64,000 nt of DNA from Methylobacterium sp. E-045. GTDB lineage: Bacteria > Pseudomonadota > Alphaproteobacteria > Rhizobiales > Beijerinckiaceae. Position numbers and translations under genes: made by a program. The DNA is taken from NCBI RefSeq assembly GCF_022829685.1, contig NZ_JAKSYE010000055.1:1-64000 (forward strand). Direction: 5' to 3'. Below are positions 7,448-16,426 of this stretch, piece by piece (position 1 is the stretch's first letter; each line of letters opens with the position of its first letter). Under the pieces are notes generated by a model, which worked only from the letters and a program-made list of their open reading frames with translations, ran no database searches and was not told the origin of the DNA.

Positions 7448-8182
7448 ATGTCATTCCCCCCCTTCCGCTCCCCCGCCGCAATCGTCGCCTCGATCGCCCT
7501 GGCCACCGCCCTGGGCGCGTGCCGCGCCGACCGGGCCGAGACCACCGGCTCGCTCTATCCGGCGGACTACCGGGTCCGTCATCCCATCGTGCTCGCCGAC
7601 GCCACGCGGTCCCTGGACGTCTTCGTCACCGGCACCGGTCATATCGATCCGCGCCAGCGCGCCGAGATCGAGGCCTTCCTGCTGGAGTTCCGCCGCTACG
7701 GACGCGGCACCGTCATCCTCGACATGCCGCGCGGGGTCTCGCCGTCGCAGGGGGGCGCCGTGGAGCGGACCGGCGCGGCGATCCGCAGGCTCGCCGTCGA
7801 CAACGGCGTCGGCGGACCGCAGATGATCGTCACCGGCTACGCGGTGGCGGACCCGTTCCTCGCCGCTCCGCTCCGCCTCAGCTTCCAGCGCATGGAGGCG
7901 AAGGTCGCCAGCCAATGCGGTGTCTGGCCCCAGGATCTCGGCGTCGGAAGCCCGGCCTTCTCCGCGCGCAACGAGACCCATTGGAATCTCGGCTGCGCCA
8001 TGCAGGCCAATATCGCGACCCAGGTGGCCGATCCGGTCGACCTCGTCCGCGGCCGGCCGGAAGGGCGCATCGACTCGATCCGCCGCACCGTCGACATCAA
8101 TAAGCTGCGGGAGGGCAAGGATCCGTCAACCATATGGCGTCAGGATGGGAAGACGTCGGTGAAGGCAGCCATCGACAACTGA
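7448..8182 (+). CDS. cpaD: Flp pilus assembly lipoprotein CpaD
   Basis: Outer-membrane lipoprotein of the Tad apparatus, probably assisting the secretin. The 244-aa protein has a signal peptide ending in a lipobox (ATALGAC, modified Cys at about residue 25). The CpaD domain follows: YRVRHPIVLADATRSLDVF, then VTGYAVADPF, RVEC-like CGVWPQDLG, and the conserved NLGCAMQANIATQVADPVDLVRGR segment (shown in part). It sits between cpaC and cpaE in standard order with gaps of about 70 bp. Confidence 0.95.
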   Translation: MSFPPFRSPAAIVASIALATALGACRADRAETTGSLYPADYRVRHPIVLADATRSLDVFVTGTGHIDPRQRAEIEAFLLEFRRYGRGTVILDMPRGVSPSQGGAVERTGAAIRRLAVDNGVGGPQMIVTGYAVADPFLAAPLRLSFQRMEAKVASQCGVWPQDLGVGSPAFSARNETHWNLGCAMQANIATQVADPVDLVRGRPEGRIDSIRRTVDINKLREGKDPSTIWRQDGKTSVKAAIDN

Positions 8183-8252
8183 TCGGCCCGTCCCTTCCCG
8201 TCGTTCGACAGAGCTTCGGCCCTCGTTGTTACCCAAAGACCGGACCCGCCCC

Positions 8253-9497
8253 ATGCCTGACTTCATCGAGTCACCCGAGCGCGTCATCGCTCCGGTGCCG
8301 CGGATCACGATCCAGGCATTCTGCGAGACCGGCGAGACCGCCGCGTCGATCGAGGCGGCGGGAAGCGACAGGCGGCTGCAGAAGGCCCAGATCAAGATCC
8401 AGATGGGCGGCGGCCCCGCCGCCGTCGAGGCCTTCCGCCACGCCCCCACGCCGAACGTCGTGATCCTGGAGACCCAGAGCGCGAAGTCCCGTCCCCTGGA
8501 GATCCTCGATTCCCTGGCGGAGGTCTGTGACGAAGGGACGAAGGTCGTCGTCATCGGCCACATCAACGACGTGCATCTCTATCGCCAGTTCATCCAGCGC
8601 GGCGTGAGCGAGTATCTCATGGCGCCGGTGGAGCCGATCGTCCTGATCCAGGCCCTGTCCGACCTGTTCGCGGCCCCCGGCGCCAAGCCCCTCGGCCGCA
8701 CCATCGCGGTGGTCGGCGCCAAGGGAGGCGTCGGCTCCTCCACCATCGCCCACAACCTGGCCTGGACCGTGGCGCGCGAGCACGGGATGGCGACGGTCAT
8801 CGCCGATCTCGACATCGCCTTCGGTACGGCGAGCCTCAACTTCAACCAGGACCCGCCGCAGGGGATCGCGGAGGCGGTCTTCGCCCCCGAGCGCCTCGAT
8901 TCCAACCTCCTCGACCGGCTGCTCTCGAAATGCAGCGACAACCTCTCGCTCCTCTCGGCGCCGGCCATCCTCGAACGGACCACGGACCTGACCGAGCCGT
9001 CCTTCGACAACCTCATCGACCTCCTGCGCGCGGCCGTGCCCTGCGTGGTCCTGGACGTGCCCCATACCTGGTCGGCCTGGACCCGGCGCCTGCTGATCTC
9101 CTCGGACGAGATCATCGTCGTCGCCCAGCCGGAGCTCGCCTCCCTGCGCAATGCCAAGAACCTGCTGACCCTGCTGCAGCAGAACCGGCCCAACGACGCC
9201 CGGCCGCGCATCGTCCTCAACAGCGTCGGCGTGCCCAAGCGTCCGGAAATCGCGGCGGGCGAGTTCGCCAAGGCCCTGGACGCCACGCTGACGGCGACGA
9301 TCCCGTACGATCCGGCCCTGTTCGGCACGGCGGCCAATAACGGTCAGATGATCGCCGAGGTCCAGGCGGGCGCAAAGGCTTCGGACGTGTTCTCCGAACT
9401 CGCCGCGCGCATGATCGGCCGTCCCGAGACCCGCCGTGCCCGCGGGAACCTGTTCGAGCCTCTGCTGTCGCGACTGTCCCGCCGCAAGGCGTCGTGA
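8253..9497 (+). CDS. cpaE: Pilus assembly ATPase-like localisation protein CpaE (TadZ)
   Basis: Receiver-like plus MinD/ParA-type ATPase protein that positions the Tad machinery in the cell. The N-terminal ~135 residues form an atypical receiver domain (VVILETQSAKSRPLEILDSL; QRGVSEYLMAPV). A deviant Walker A motif follows (VGAKGGVGSSTIAHNLAW), then IADLDIAFGTASLNF and a later VVLDVPHTW. The start at 8253 (MPDFIESPERV) is preferred over an upstream in-frame codon at 8226. Length 414 aa, normal for CpaE. Confidence 0.94.
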   Translation: MPDFIESPERVIAPVPRITIQAFCETGETAASIEAAGSDRRLQKAQIKIQMGGGPAAVEAFRHAPTPNVVILETQSAKSRPLEILDSLAEVCDEGTKVVVIGHINDVHLYRQFIQRGVSEYLMAPVEPIVLIQALSDLFAAPGAKPLGRTIAVVGAKGGVGSSTIAHNLAWTVAREHGMATVIADLDIAFGTASLNFNQDPPQGIAEAVFAPERLDSNLLDRLLSKCSDNLSLLSAPAILERTTDLTEPSFDNLIDLLRAAVPCVVLDVPHTWSAWTRRLLISSDEIIVVAQPELASLRNAKNLLTLLQQNRPNDARPRIVLNSVGVPKRPEIAAGEFAKALDATLTATIPYDPALFGTAANNGQMIAEVQAGAKASDVFSELAARMIGRPETRRARGNLFEPLLSRLSRRKAS

Positions 9498-9524
9498 TGG
9501 CCGCACCCCGCCTGGAGGTCCGTC

Positions 9525-10973
9525 ATGTTCGGTAGGAGGAGCCCGGCCTCGGAGGTCCCGACGGCGATCGCGGTTCCGTCCGCGCCCAAGCCGCAGGTTC
9601 CGTTTCCCGTCCTCGACGACCAGCCGGGCGTGGCGAAGCCCCCCCGGGCGGAACGGCTTGTTCCCGTCCGGGAGGCGGTGAAGTCGGAGGATTACTTCCG
9701 CACCAAGAGCATGATCTTCGGCGCGCTGATCGAGGCCATCGATCTGGCGCAGCTGTCGCGCCTCGACGTCGAATCGGCGCGCGAGGAGATCCGCGACATC
9801 GTCTCGGAGATCATCGGCCTCAAGAACATCGTCCTGTCCATCGCCGAGCAGGAGGAACTCCTCGACGACATCTGCAACGATGTCCTCGGCTACGGACCTC
9901 TGGAGCCGCTGCTGGCCCGCGACGACATCGCCGACATAATGGTCAACGGCGCCAACCGGGCCTTCATCGAGGTCGGGGGCAAGATCCAGCTGACCAACGT
10001 GCGCTTCCGCGACAACCAGCAGCTGATGAACATCTGCCAGCGCATCGTCAGCCAGGTCGGCCGGCGCGTCGACGAATCCTCGCCGATCTGCGACGCGCGC
10101 CTGCCCGACGGGTCCCGCGTCAACATCATCGCGCCGCCGCTCGCCATCGACGGGCCGGTCCTCACCATCCGCAAGTTCAAGAAGGACAAGCTCACCCTCG
10201 ACCAGCTCGTCACCTTCGGGGCGATCTCGCCGGAAGGCGCGCGGATCTTGCAGATCATCGGCCGCGTCCGCTGCAACGTGGTGATTTCCGGCGGCACCGG
10301 GTCCGGCAAGACCACCCTGCTGAACTGCCTGACGCGCTACATCGACGAGGACGAGCGCATCATCACCTGCGAGGACGCGGCCGAGCTGCAACTGCAGCAG
10401 GCCCATGTCGTGCGCCTGGAGACCCGGCCCGCGAACATGGAAGGGTCGGGGCAGGTCACCATGCGCGACCTCGTGAGAAACTGCCTGCGCATGCGGCCAG
10501 AGCGGATCATCGTCGGCGAGGTTCGCGGCCCGGAGGCGTTCGATCTGCTCCAGGCGATGAATACCGGCCATGACGGCTCGATGGGCACGCTCCACGCCAA
10601 CTCCCCGCGCGAGGCGCTGGCCCGCATCGAATCGATGATCACCATGGGCGGGTTCAGCCTGCCCTCGCGGACCCTGCGGGAGATGATCGTCGGGTCGATC
10701 GACGTCATCGTCCAGGCGACGCGCCTGCGTGACGGCTCGCGCCGCATCACCCACATCACCGAGGTGATGGGCCTCGAGGGCGACGTCATCATCACCCAGG
10801 ACCTCTTCGTCTACGATGTCCTCGGCGAGGACGCCAACGGCAGGCTCCTCGGGCGCCACCGCTCCACCGGCATCGGCCGTCCGCGCTTCTGGGAGCGCGC
10901 GCGCTATTACGGTGAGGAGAAGGCCCTGGCGGCCGCCCTCGATGCGGCGGCCTACGACGCCGGCAATACATGA
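9525..10973 (+). CDS. cpaF: Tad pilus assembly ATPase CpaF (TadA)
   Basis: Hexameric secretion ATPase that powers Flp pilus assembly from the cytoplasmic face. The 482-aa protein has the N-terminal helical region, the [10 protein letters not shown] and DIMVNGANR segments typical of CpaF, and Walker [13 protein letters not shown] near residue 250. An Asp box ([10 protein letters not shown]), Walker B region ([19 protein letters not shown]) and His box ([21 protein letters not shown]) follow. A good ribosome site (GGAGG) precedes the ATG. It overlaps tadB by 4 bp (ATGA), implying translational coupling. Confidence 0.97.
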   Translation: MFGRRSPASEVPTAIAVPSAPKPQVPFPVLDDQPGVAKPPRAERLVPVREAVKSEDYFRTKSMIFGALIEAIDLAQLSRLDVESAREEIRDIVSEIIGLKNIVLSIAEQEELLDDICNDVLGYGPLEPLLARDDIADIMVNGANRAFIEVGGKIQLTNVRFRDNQQLMNICQRIVSQVGRRVDESSPICDARLPDGSRVNIIAPPLAIDGPVLTIRKFKKDKLTLDQLVTFGAISPEGARILQIIGRVRCNVVISGGTGSGKTTLLNCLTRYIDEDERIITCEDAAELQLQQAHVVRLETRPANMEGSGQVTMRDLVRNCLRMRPERIIVGEVRGPEAFDLLQAMNTGHDGSMGTLHANSPREALARIESMITMGGFSLPSRTLREMIVGSIDVIVQATRLRDGSRRITHITEVMGLEGDVIITQDLFVYDVLGEDANGRLLGRHRSTGIGRPRFWERARYYGEEKALAAALDAAAYDAGNT

Positions 10974-11938
10974 ACGCCGTGCAGATGCCTCTCGCCGTCG
11001 GGCTCGCGGCCGTCGCGGCCGGGGCCGTCGCCTATGCCGTGCTGACCCCCCTCCTGTCGGGGGAGAGCCGGGCGGCCAAGCGCAGGCAGGCGGTCAGCAT
11101 GGTGACCTCCCCCGCTCATCGCGCGGTCACGGCGAACCGGCGCGAACAGGTGGCCAAGAGCCTGAAGGAAGTCGAGGCCAAGCGCGGCGGGACGACGGTC
11201 ACCCTCGACCTCAAGATCGCCCGGGCCGGACTGGACTGGACGAAGCAGAAGTTCCGGGTCGTCTCCGCGCTCATGGCAATCGTCACCGCCCTCGTCATCT
11301 TCGTGATCACCTCGCACAAGCTCGCGACGCTGGCGGCCCTCTTCGCCGGCGGGTTCGGTCTGCCCCTGTGGATGCTGAGCATCCTGCGCAAGCGGCGCAT
11401 CAACGCCTTCATCACCGAATTGCCCACCGCCATCGACATCATCACCCGCGGCGTGCGCGCGGGCATCCCGGTGGGCGACTGTTTCCGCATCATCGCGCGG
11501 GAAGCCGAGGAGCCGATCCGCGGCGAGTTTCGCCAGGTGGTGGAAGCCCAGACCCTCGGTCTCAGCCTCGGCGATGCGATGGTGCGGATGTACGAGCGGG
11601 TGCCCGTTTCCGACGTCAACTTCTTCGCCATCGTCATCGGCATCCAGGGCCGGTCCGGCGGCAACCTCTCGGAAGCCCTGAGCAACCTCTCCAAGGTGCT
11701 GCGCGAGCGCAAGAAGATGGCCGGGAAGATCCAGGCCATGAGCATGGAGGCCAAGGCGTCCGGCGGCATCATCGCCGCCCTGCCCTTCATCGTCGCGGTG
11801 CTGACCTACCTGTCCAGCCCCGACTACATCTCGCTGCTCTGGACGACGGATACCGGCAAGATGGCCCTCGTCGCATCCGCAATCTGGATGTCGATCGGGA
11901 TCTTCGTGATGAAGAAGATGATCAGCTTCGAGGTCTGA
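10970..11938 (+). CDS. tadB: Tad pilus inner-membrane platform protein TadB
   Basis: One of two GspF-like inner-membrane proteins that anchor the CpaF ATPase. The 322-aa product has an N-terminal membrane helix, a pair of helices around residues 95-140, the T2SSF domain (ELPTAIDIITRGVRAGIPVG; VEAQTLGLSLGDAM; GRSGGNLSEALSNLSKVLRE) and C-terminal helices. The first ATG overlaps the cpaF stop codon as ATGA. tadC follows after 6 bp. Confidence 0.95.
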   Translation: MNAVQMPLAVGLAAVAAGAVAYAVLTPLLSGESRAAKRRQAVSMVTSPAHRAVTANRREQVAKSLKEVEAKRGGTTVTLDLKIARAGLDWTKQKFRVVSALMAIVTALVIFVITSHKLATLAALFAGGFGLPLWMLSILRKRRINAFITELPTAIDIITRGVRAGIPVGDCFRIIAREAEEPIRGEFRQVVEAQTLGLSLGDAMVRMYERVPVSDVNFFAIVIGIQGRSGGNLSEALSNLSKVLRERKKMAGKIQAMSMEAKASGGIIAALPFIVAVLTYLSSPDYISLLWTTDTGKMALVASAIWMSIGIFVMKKMISFEV

Positions 11939-11944
11939 CCGCCC

Positions 11945-12907
11945 ATGTTGTCCCTCATCGGCGAAAAGCTCATCGATCCGCGCTTCATCGGCATGGTTCT
12001 GGCCGGGGTGGCGGCTGCGGCGACCGCGTTCGCCCTGCTGCAGCCGCTCATCGAGCCCGACAAGCTCAACAAGCGGATGAAGCTGATCGGTGACGAGCGC
12101 GAGGAATTGCGCCGGCGGGAGCGCGACCGGCTCAACAACCGGTCCACCCTGCGGGTGGCGCCGAAGGCCTACATGAAGCGGGTCGTGGATCAGTTCAACC
12201 TGAGCCGCTGGCTCGGGACCGATACCGCCCGACGCCAGCTGATCATGGCAGGATACCGCTCGCCGGGGGCGGAGACCGGGTTCCTGTTCTTCCGCATGGT
12301 CACCCCGATCGCGGTGGGCCTCGCGGCGATCTTCTACCTCTTCGTCCTGAAGGTGCTGGACTACTCCGTCACCATCCGCCTCATGATGGTCATCGCGGCG
12401 CTCCTGCTCGGCATCAAGGCGCCCGAGCTCTACCTGCTCAATGCCACGAAGAAGCGTCAGGCCGAGATCCAGGCGGCCTGGCCCGATGCCCTCGACCTCG
12501 CCCTGATCTGCGTCGAATCCGGGATGTCGGTGGAGCACGCCATCCGCCGGGTCAGCATCGAGGCCGTCACGCAATCCGTCGCGCTGGCGGAGGAACTCGC
12601 CGTCACGGCGGCGGAACTGTCCTACCTGCCCGATCGCCGCCTGGCGTTCGAGAACCTCGCCAACCGTGTGGGCCTCGATTCCGTCAAGGCGGTCGCCACC
12701 GCGTTGATCCAGGCCGAGCGCTACGGCACGCCCATGGGCCAGGCCCTGCGCGTGCTGTCCCAGGAAAGCCGCGACCAGCGCATGAACGCCGCGGAGAAGA
12801 AGGCCGCCGCCCTGCCGCCGAAGCTTACCGTGCCGATGATCCTGTTCTTCCTGCCGGTGCTGTTCGTCGTGATCCTGACGCCGGCGATCATCCAGATCTA
12901 CCGCTGA
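11945..12907 (+). CDS. tadC: Tad pilus inner-membrane platform protein TadC
   Basis: Second GspF-like platform protein; the TadB-TadC pair forms the membrane base of the pilus. The 320-aa product has an N-terminal helix, a helix pair at about residues 115-160, and the T2SSF domain with AAWPDALDLALICVESGMS, FENLANRVGLDSVKAVATAL and YGTPMGQALRVLSQESRD (shown in part). It ends in a strongly hydrophobic helix. Last gene of the forward pilus block, followed at once by a hairpin that overlaps its stop codon. Confidence 0.95.
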   Translation: MLSLIGEKLIDPRFIGMVLAGVAAAATAFALLQPLIEPDKLNKRMKLIGDEREELRRRERDRLNNRSTLRVAPKAYMKRVVDQFNLSRWLGTDTARRQLIMAGYRSPGAETGFLFFRMVTPIAVGLAAIFYLFVLKVLDYSVTIRLMMVIAALLLGIKAPELYLLNATKKRQAEIQAAWPDALDLALICVESGMSVEHAIRRVSIEAVTQSVALAEELAVTAAELSYLPDRRLAFENLANRVGLDSVKAVATALIQAERYGTPMGQALRVLSQESRDQRMNAAEKKAAALPPKLTVPMILFFLPVLFVVILTPAIIQIYR

Positions 12908-12926
12908 GGCGCCGCCGCGCCTCTTT
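12906..12926 (+). terminator. Probable terminator of the cpa/tad operon
   Basis: A perfect 7-bp GC-rich stem (12906-12912 with 12917-12923), 4-nt loop and a short run of three T overlaps the tadC stop codon. The U-run is short, so termination may be partial. Confidence 0.5.
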
Positions 12927-13080
12927 GATGGCCCATCGGATCGGCAATGCCGGCGACATCGTCGGCACCCGGGGCGACGATGGCATCGCCGACGCTGGGG
13001 GATACGTCTCGATCGAGGGCCGAGACGACGACGTCATCGTCTGAAAGGGAGGGCCGTTTCGCTCGTCGTGGCGCCGCCGT

Positions 13081-13926
13081 TCAGCCGCGCGGCATCTCGC
13101 CGGCGAGGGGGCGGCTCGAGGCTCTCGGTGGTTTCTGCGCCCGGACCTGGGCGGTCATCGCCCGCAGGGAGGCGGCATTGGCCGCCGCCTCTTCCGGGGT
13201 CAGGTCACCCCGGGTCACCTCCTCGGCCTCCGCGAGCTTGCCCCTCAACCCGAGGACCAAAGCGAGGTTCTGGCGTACGCGTGCATCCGCGCGCGGCTGC
13301 GCCACGGCGTTGCGCATCACGGCCTCCGCCTGGTCGAGCTGTCTGGCCAGGGCATAGGAGAGCCCGAGATTGGACAGGACCATGGGGTCGTTCGGCTGGA
13401 TCTTCAGCGCGGCCTCGTAGAAGCCCTGCGCGCGGGCATGGTCGCCCATCTGGTCGGCCACCGCGCCCTGGGCGGACAGGACGCGCCAGTCCGGCCGGGC
13501 CGGGGTATGGGCGTTCTGGAGCACTTCGGCGGCTTCGGTGAAGCGTCCGACCTCCGCCAGGGCCTTGCCGTAGGCCGCCAGCACGGCCGAGTTCTTGGCG
13601 TTGCGCAGGGCCGTCTGCTGCAGCACGGCCACGGCCTGCGGCTTCTGGTTCGTGGCCTTGAGCGCCTGCGCGTAGCGCAGGGCGAGGCCGACATCGGCCT
13701 GGTCGGCATTGTATTTCTGGCCGAGGGTGTCGACGTCGCGCAGGGTCACCACCTCGCGGCTCGGCGCACGCCCGAAGCTCTTGAGGGAGGGGCCGCCGAT
13801 CGAGCCGGTGGTCTCCGGTGAGCGCGACTGACAGGCGCTCGCCAGGAGGCCGAGGAGCACCACACCGGCCAGTCGCAGCGGCAGCGACGGAGAGGATTGG
13901 GGCTGGTCTGAACGCAACGACACCAT
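13081..13926 (-). CDS. tadD: TadD-like tetratricopeptide lipoprotein
   Basis: Probable outer-membrane lipoprotein that assists assembly of the Tad machinery. The 281-aa protein has a signal peptide with lipobox (LLASAC, Cys at about residue 30). About four tetratricopeptide repeats follow, for example VGLALRYAQALKATNQKPQA, SAVLAAYGKALAEVGRFTEA, QGAVADQMGDHARAQGFYEA and SNLGLSYALARQLDQAEAV. The start at 13926 puts the signal peptide at the N-terminus; a codon 12 residues upstream is less likely. It converges on tadC, and two TTAACC half-sites lie 60-85 bp upstream. Confidence 0.88.
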   Translation of the reverse strand: MVSLRSDQPQSSPSLPLRLAGVVLLGLLASACQSRSPETTGSIGGPSLKSFGRAPSREVVTLRDVDTLGQKYNADQADVGLALRYAQALKATNQKPQAVAVLQQTALRNAKNSAVLAAYGKALAEVGRFTEAAEVLQNAHTPARPDWRVLSAQGAVADQMGDHARAQGFYEAALKIQPNDPMVLSNLGLSYALARQLDQAEAVMRNAVAQPRADARVRQNLALVLGLRGKLAEAEEVTRGDLTPEEAAANAASLRAMTAQVRAQKPPRASSRPLAGEMPRG

Positions 13927-13988
13927 GACGTGCTCCCACGAGCCTGCCGGTGGACGCTTCACGCCGCCGGTCGGGCAGTGATAGACCG

Positions 13989-14010
13989 TTAACCCTAATC
14001 GCCGGTTAAC
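13989..14010 (-). promoter_or_regulatory. Paired TTAACC half-sites upstream of tadD
   Basis: Two GTTAACC elements (cores 13989-13992 and 14006-14009) lie in the 5' region of tadD. Their spacing is 13 bp, not the 7 bp of a full CtrA box, so these are half-sites at best. They share the motif seen at the cpaB and flgB/fliO promoters. Confidence 0.25.
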
Positions 14011-14052
14011 CCGACGTCAGGGCTTCCAAGGGTCAGCCGGCCGCGCCACGCA

Positions 14053-15442
14053 ATGCCCTCGAGTTCCGACCCTGCCCCATTTCAGCGCCGACGATCCCGC
14101 CGCCCTTCCGATCTTCTGCATCCGGAGCGAGGAGTGGAGCCGCTTCGAAACCGACCTCGCCGCGCGGCACAGGGTCTTCGCCAAGGCGATCGACTTCGCC
14201 CCCAAGGCCGGACGGGTGGCGCTGCTTCCCGCCGAGGATGGCAGCATCGATCGGGTCCTGTTCGGCCTCGGAGACGGAGCCGATCCGTTCCTGGTCGGCA
14301 AGCTGCCCTCGCTCCTGCCGCCCGGGACCTACCGGCTCGAACCCACGCCCTCCCTCGACAGGCAGGCCGCGTCCCTGGCGTGGCTGCTCGGAAGCTATCG
14401 CTTCACGCGCTACCGCAAGCCGTCGCCGACGGGGCCCGTCCTCGTGACCCCGGAGGGGGTCGACGCCGCCGAGATACAACGGATCTCCGAGGCCGTCGCC
14501 CTCGGGCGCGACCTCGTCAATACGCCCTCCAACGATCTCGGCCCCGAGGAGATCGAGGCCGTCGCCCGAGCGCTGGCCGATCGCCACGGTGCGGCGATCT
14601 CCGTGTCCCAGGGCGCGGAGCTCGCCCGCGACTTCCCCCTCGTCCACGCGGTCGGCGCGGCCTCGCCCCGCGCGCCCCGCCTCATCGACATGACCTGGGG
14701 GGACGCGAACGCTCCGAAAGTCACCCTCGTCGGCAAGGGCGTCGTCTTCGACACGGGCGGCCTCGACATCAAGCCGTCGAGCGGCATGCTGCTGATGAAG
14801 AAGGACATGGGCGGTTCGGCCGCCGCCCTCGCCGCCGCCGCGATGATCATGGGCGCCGGCTTGAACCTGCGCCTGCGCGTCATCGTTCCCACCGTCGAGA
14901 ACGCCATCGCCGGCAACGCGTTCAGGCCCGGCGACGTGTTCAGGAGCCGCGCCGGGCTGACCGTGGAGATCGGCAATACCGATGCCGAGGGGCGCCTGAT
15001 CCTCGCCGACGCCCTCGCCCTCGCGGATGAGGAGAAGCCCGATCTCCTCATCGATTTCGCCACCCTTACCGGAGCGGCGCGGGTCGCCCTCGGTCCCGAT
15101 CTGCCGGCCTTCTTTACCGAGGACGATGCCCTCGCCTCCTCCGTCTCGGAGGCGGGAGAACGAGCCGTCGATCCGGTCTGGCGGCTGCCGCTCCACAGGC
15201 CCTATGCGAGCCTGCTCGAGTCCAAGGTGGCGGACCTCAACAACGTCTCCGGCGGCCCCTTCGCGGGGGCGATCACCGCCGCCCTGTTCCTGCGGCGGTT
15301 CGCGCCGGGCACGCGGGCGCATGTGCATTTCGATCTGTACGGCTGGAACCCGTCGACGAAGCCCGGCCGGCCGGAGGGCGGCGAGGTCCAGACCGCCCGC
15401 CTCGTCTATGCCCTCCTGAAGGAGCACTATCCGGCACGGTAG
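14053..15442 (+). CDS. M17 leucyl aminopeptidase family protein, apparent frameshift near N-terminus
   Basis: Metal-dependent cytoplasmic aminopeptidase. The catalytic domain is intact, with VGKGVVFDTGGLDIKP, MKKDMGG and NTDAEGRLILADALAL, which supply the two-metal site. In the main frame (stop 15442) homologous-looking sequence extends upstream to about 14075 (HFSADDPAALPIFCI) without an ATG. An ATG at 14053 (MPSSSDPA) lies in the next frame and would join perfectly if one C of the CCCC run at 14075-14078 were removed, giving ~462 aa, a normal length. This may be a sequencing error, a true frameshift, or a CTG start at 14072. The largest conventional start is GTG 14216, which would truncate the N-terminus. 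Confidence 0.85.
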
Positions 15443-15451
15443 GGAGGGGGG

Positions 15452-16426
15452 TCAGGCCGCCAGCTGCGCCTTCTCCGCGATATAGGCGACGCGGACGACG
15501 TCCTTGCCATAGGCTCGCTCCAGGCGGCGCACGGTGAAATGGGCGCGCGCCATCGCCTGGAAATGGTTCATGAAGGCGGTGTTCACGGCGGCCCCCCCGA
15601 ACGCGCCGAGGATCGGCACCGCCTGCGCGGCGACCTTCTGCGAGACGACGAGGCCGAACCGCGCCGCGATCTGCGTCGAGAAGCGGATCAGGGCCGGGGC
15701 CGCCTCGTCGAGGAGGGCGCGGTTGCCGGCATAGCGCGCCGCTTCCGACATGGTCTTGGCCAGCGCCGCGCGTACGGCGAAATACCCGCTCTCCGTCAGC
15801 GCCGTCTCGGCGCCGCTGCGTCCGCCGAGTGCGAAGACCTGGACGCAGGCCAGGGCATTTTCCGGGTCCGACAGGTCCTCGCCCTCCTCCCGCGCGATCT
15901 GCGCGATGGAGCGCAGCATCAGCGTGGTCGAGACCGGCAGTTCCACCGGCAGGGTGGCGATGCCGAAGGCGCCGCCCACCGCGCCGGACAGGGCCGCCAT
16001 GGCCTTGTGTCCGAAATCGCCGGTGGGCAGGAATCGCGCGAAGCGCTCGCCCGCCGTGGATGAGGCCACCGGCGCGGGAAGGTCGTCGATCACCGACGAG
16101 TCGGTGGCATCGGTGGCATCGCCGGCCGCTGCCGGGACGACGGTCCTCTCGGCCTCCGGCAGGGTGGCGAGGGCCACGCGCAGGGCCGTGCGCATCGCCC
16201 CTTCCGTGGCGCGCGACACCGCGTCGGTCACGGGCGCCGGAAGGCTGCGGCTGATCATGTCGAGGGGAGCCCCCGCCGCCGCGGACAGGCGCGCGGCGAG
16301 GCCCGGCGTCTCCAGCGTGCGGACGGCACGAACGAGGGCGGCGTGGTCGGCATCGGTGAGGTCCGGGCCGGCCGACGCTTCGGCCGGGGTGGAGCGGGTG
16401 TCGTCGACGAGGGAAATGTTGCTCAC
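15452..16426 (-). CDS. EcsC family protein
   Basis: The 324-aa protein matches the EcsC family, whose biochemical role is unclear. Recognisable parts are the GDFGHKAMAALSGAVGGAFG segment, a hydrophobic stretch ATLPVELPVSTTLMLRSIAQ, the LACVQVFALGGRSG motif, and a C-terminal RFGLVVSQKVAAQAVPILGA region followed by FMNHFQAMARAHFTVRRLE. It overlaps the upstream AmpG-like transporter gene by 4 bp (ATGA), so the two are cotranscribed. The first ~100 residues are low in complexity and poorly conserved in appearance. Confidence 0.85.
   Translation of the reverse strand: MSNISLVDDTRSTPAEASAGPDLTDADHAALVRAVRTLETPGLAARLSAAAGAPLDMISRSLPAPVTDAVSRATEGAMRTALRVALATLPEAERTVVPAAAGDATDATDSSVIDDLPAPVASSTAGERFARFLPTGDFGHKAMAALSGAVGGAFGIATLPVELPVSTTLMLRSIAQIAREEGEDLSDPENALACVQVFALGGRSGAETALTESGYFAVRAALAKTMSEAARYAGNRALLDEAAPALIRFSTQIAARFGLVVSQKVAAQAVPILGAFGGAAVNTAFMNHFQAMARAHFTVRRLERAYGKDVVRVAYIAEKAQLAA

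Noticed and set aside
8271..10859. Long open frame (862 codons) antisense to cpaE and cpaF
   Set aside because: Shadow of two well-supported genes on the plus strand; no motif, Asp/His/Gln-rich composition typical of antisense frames.
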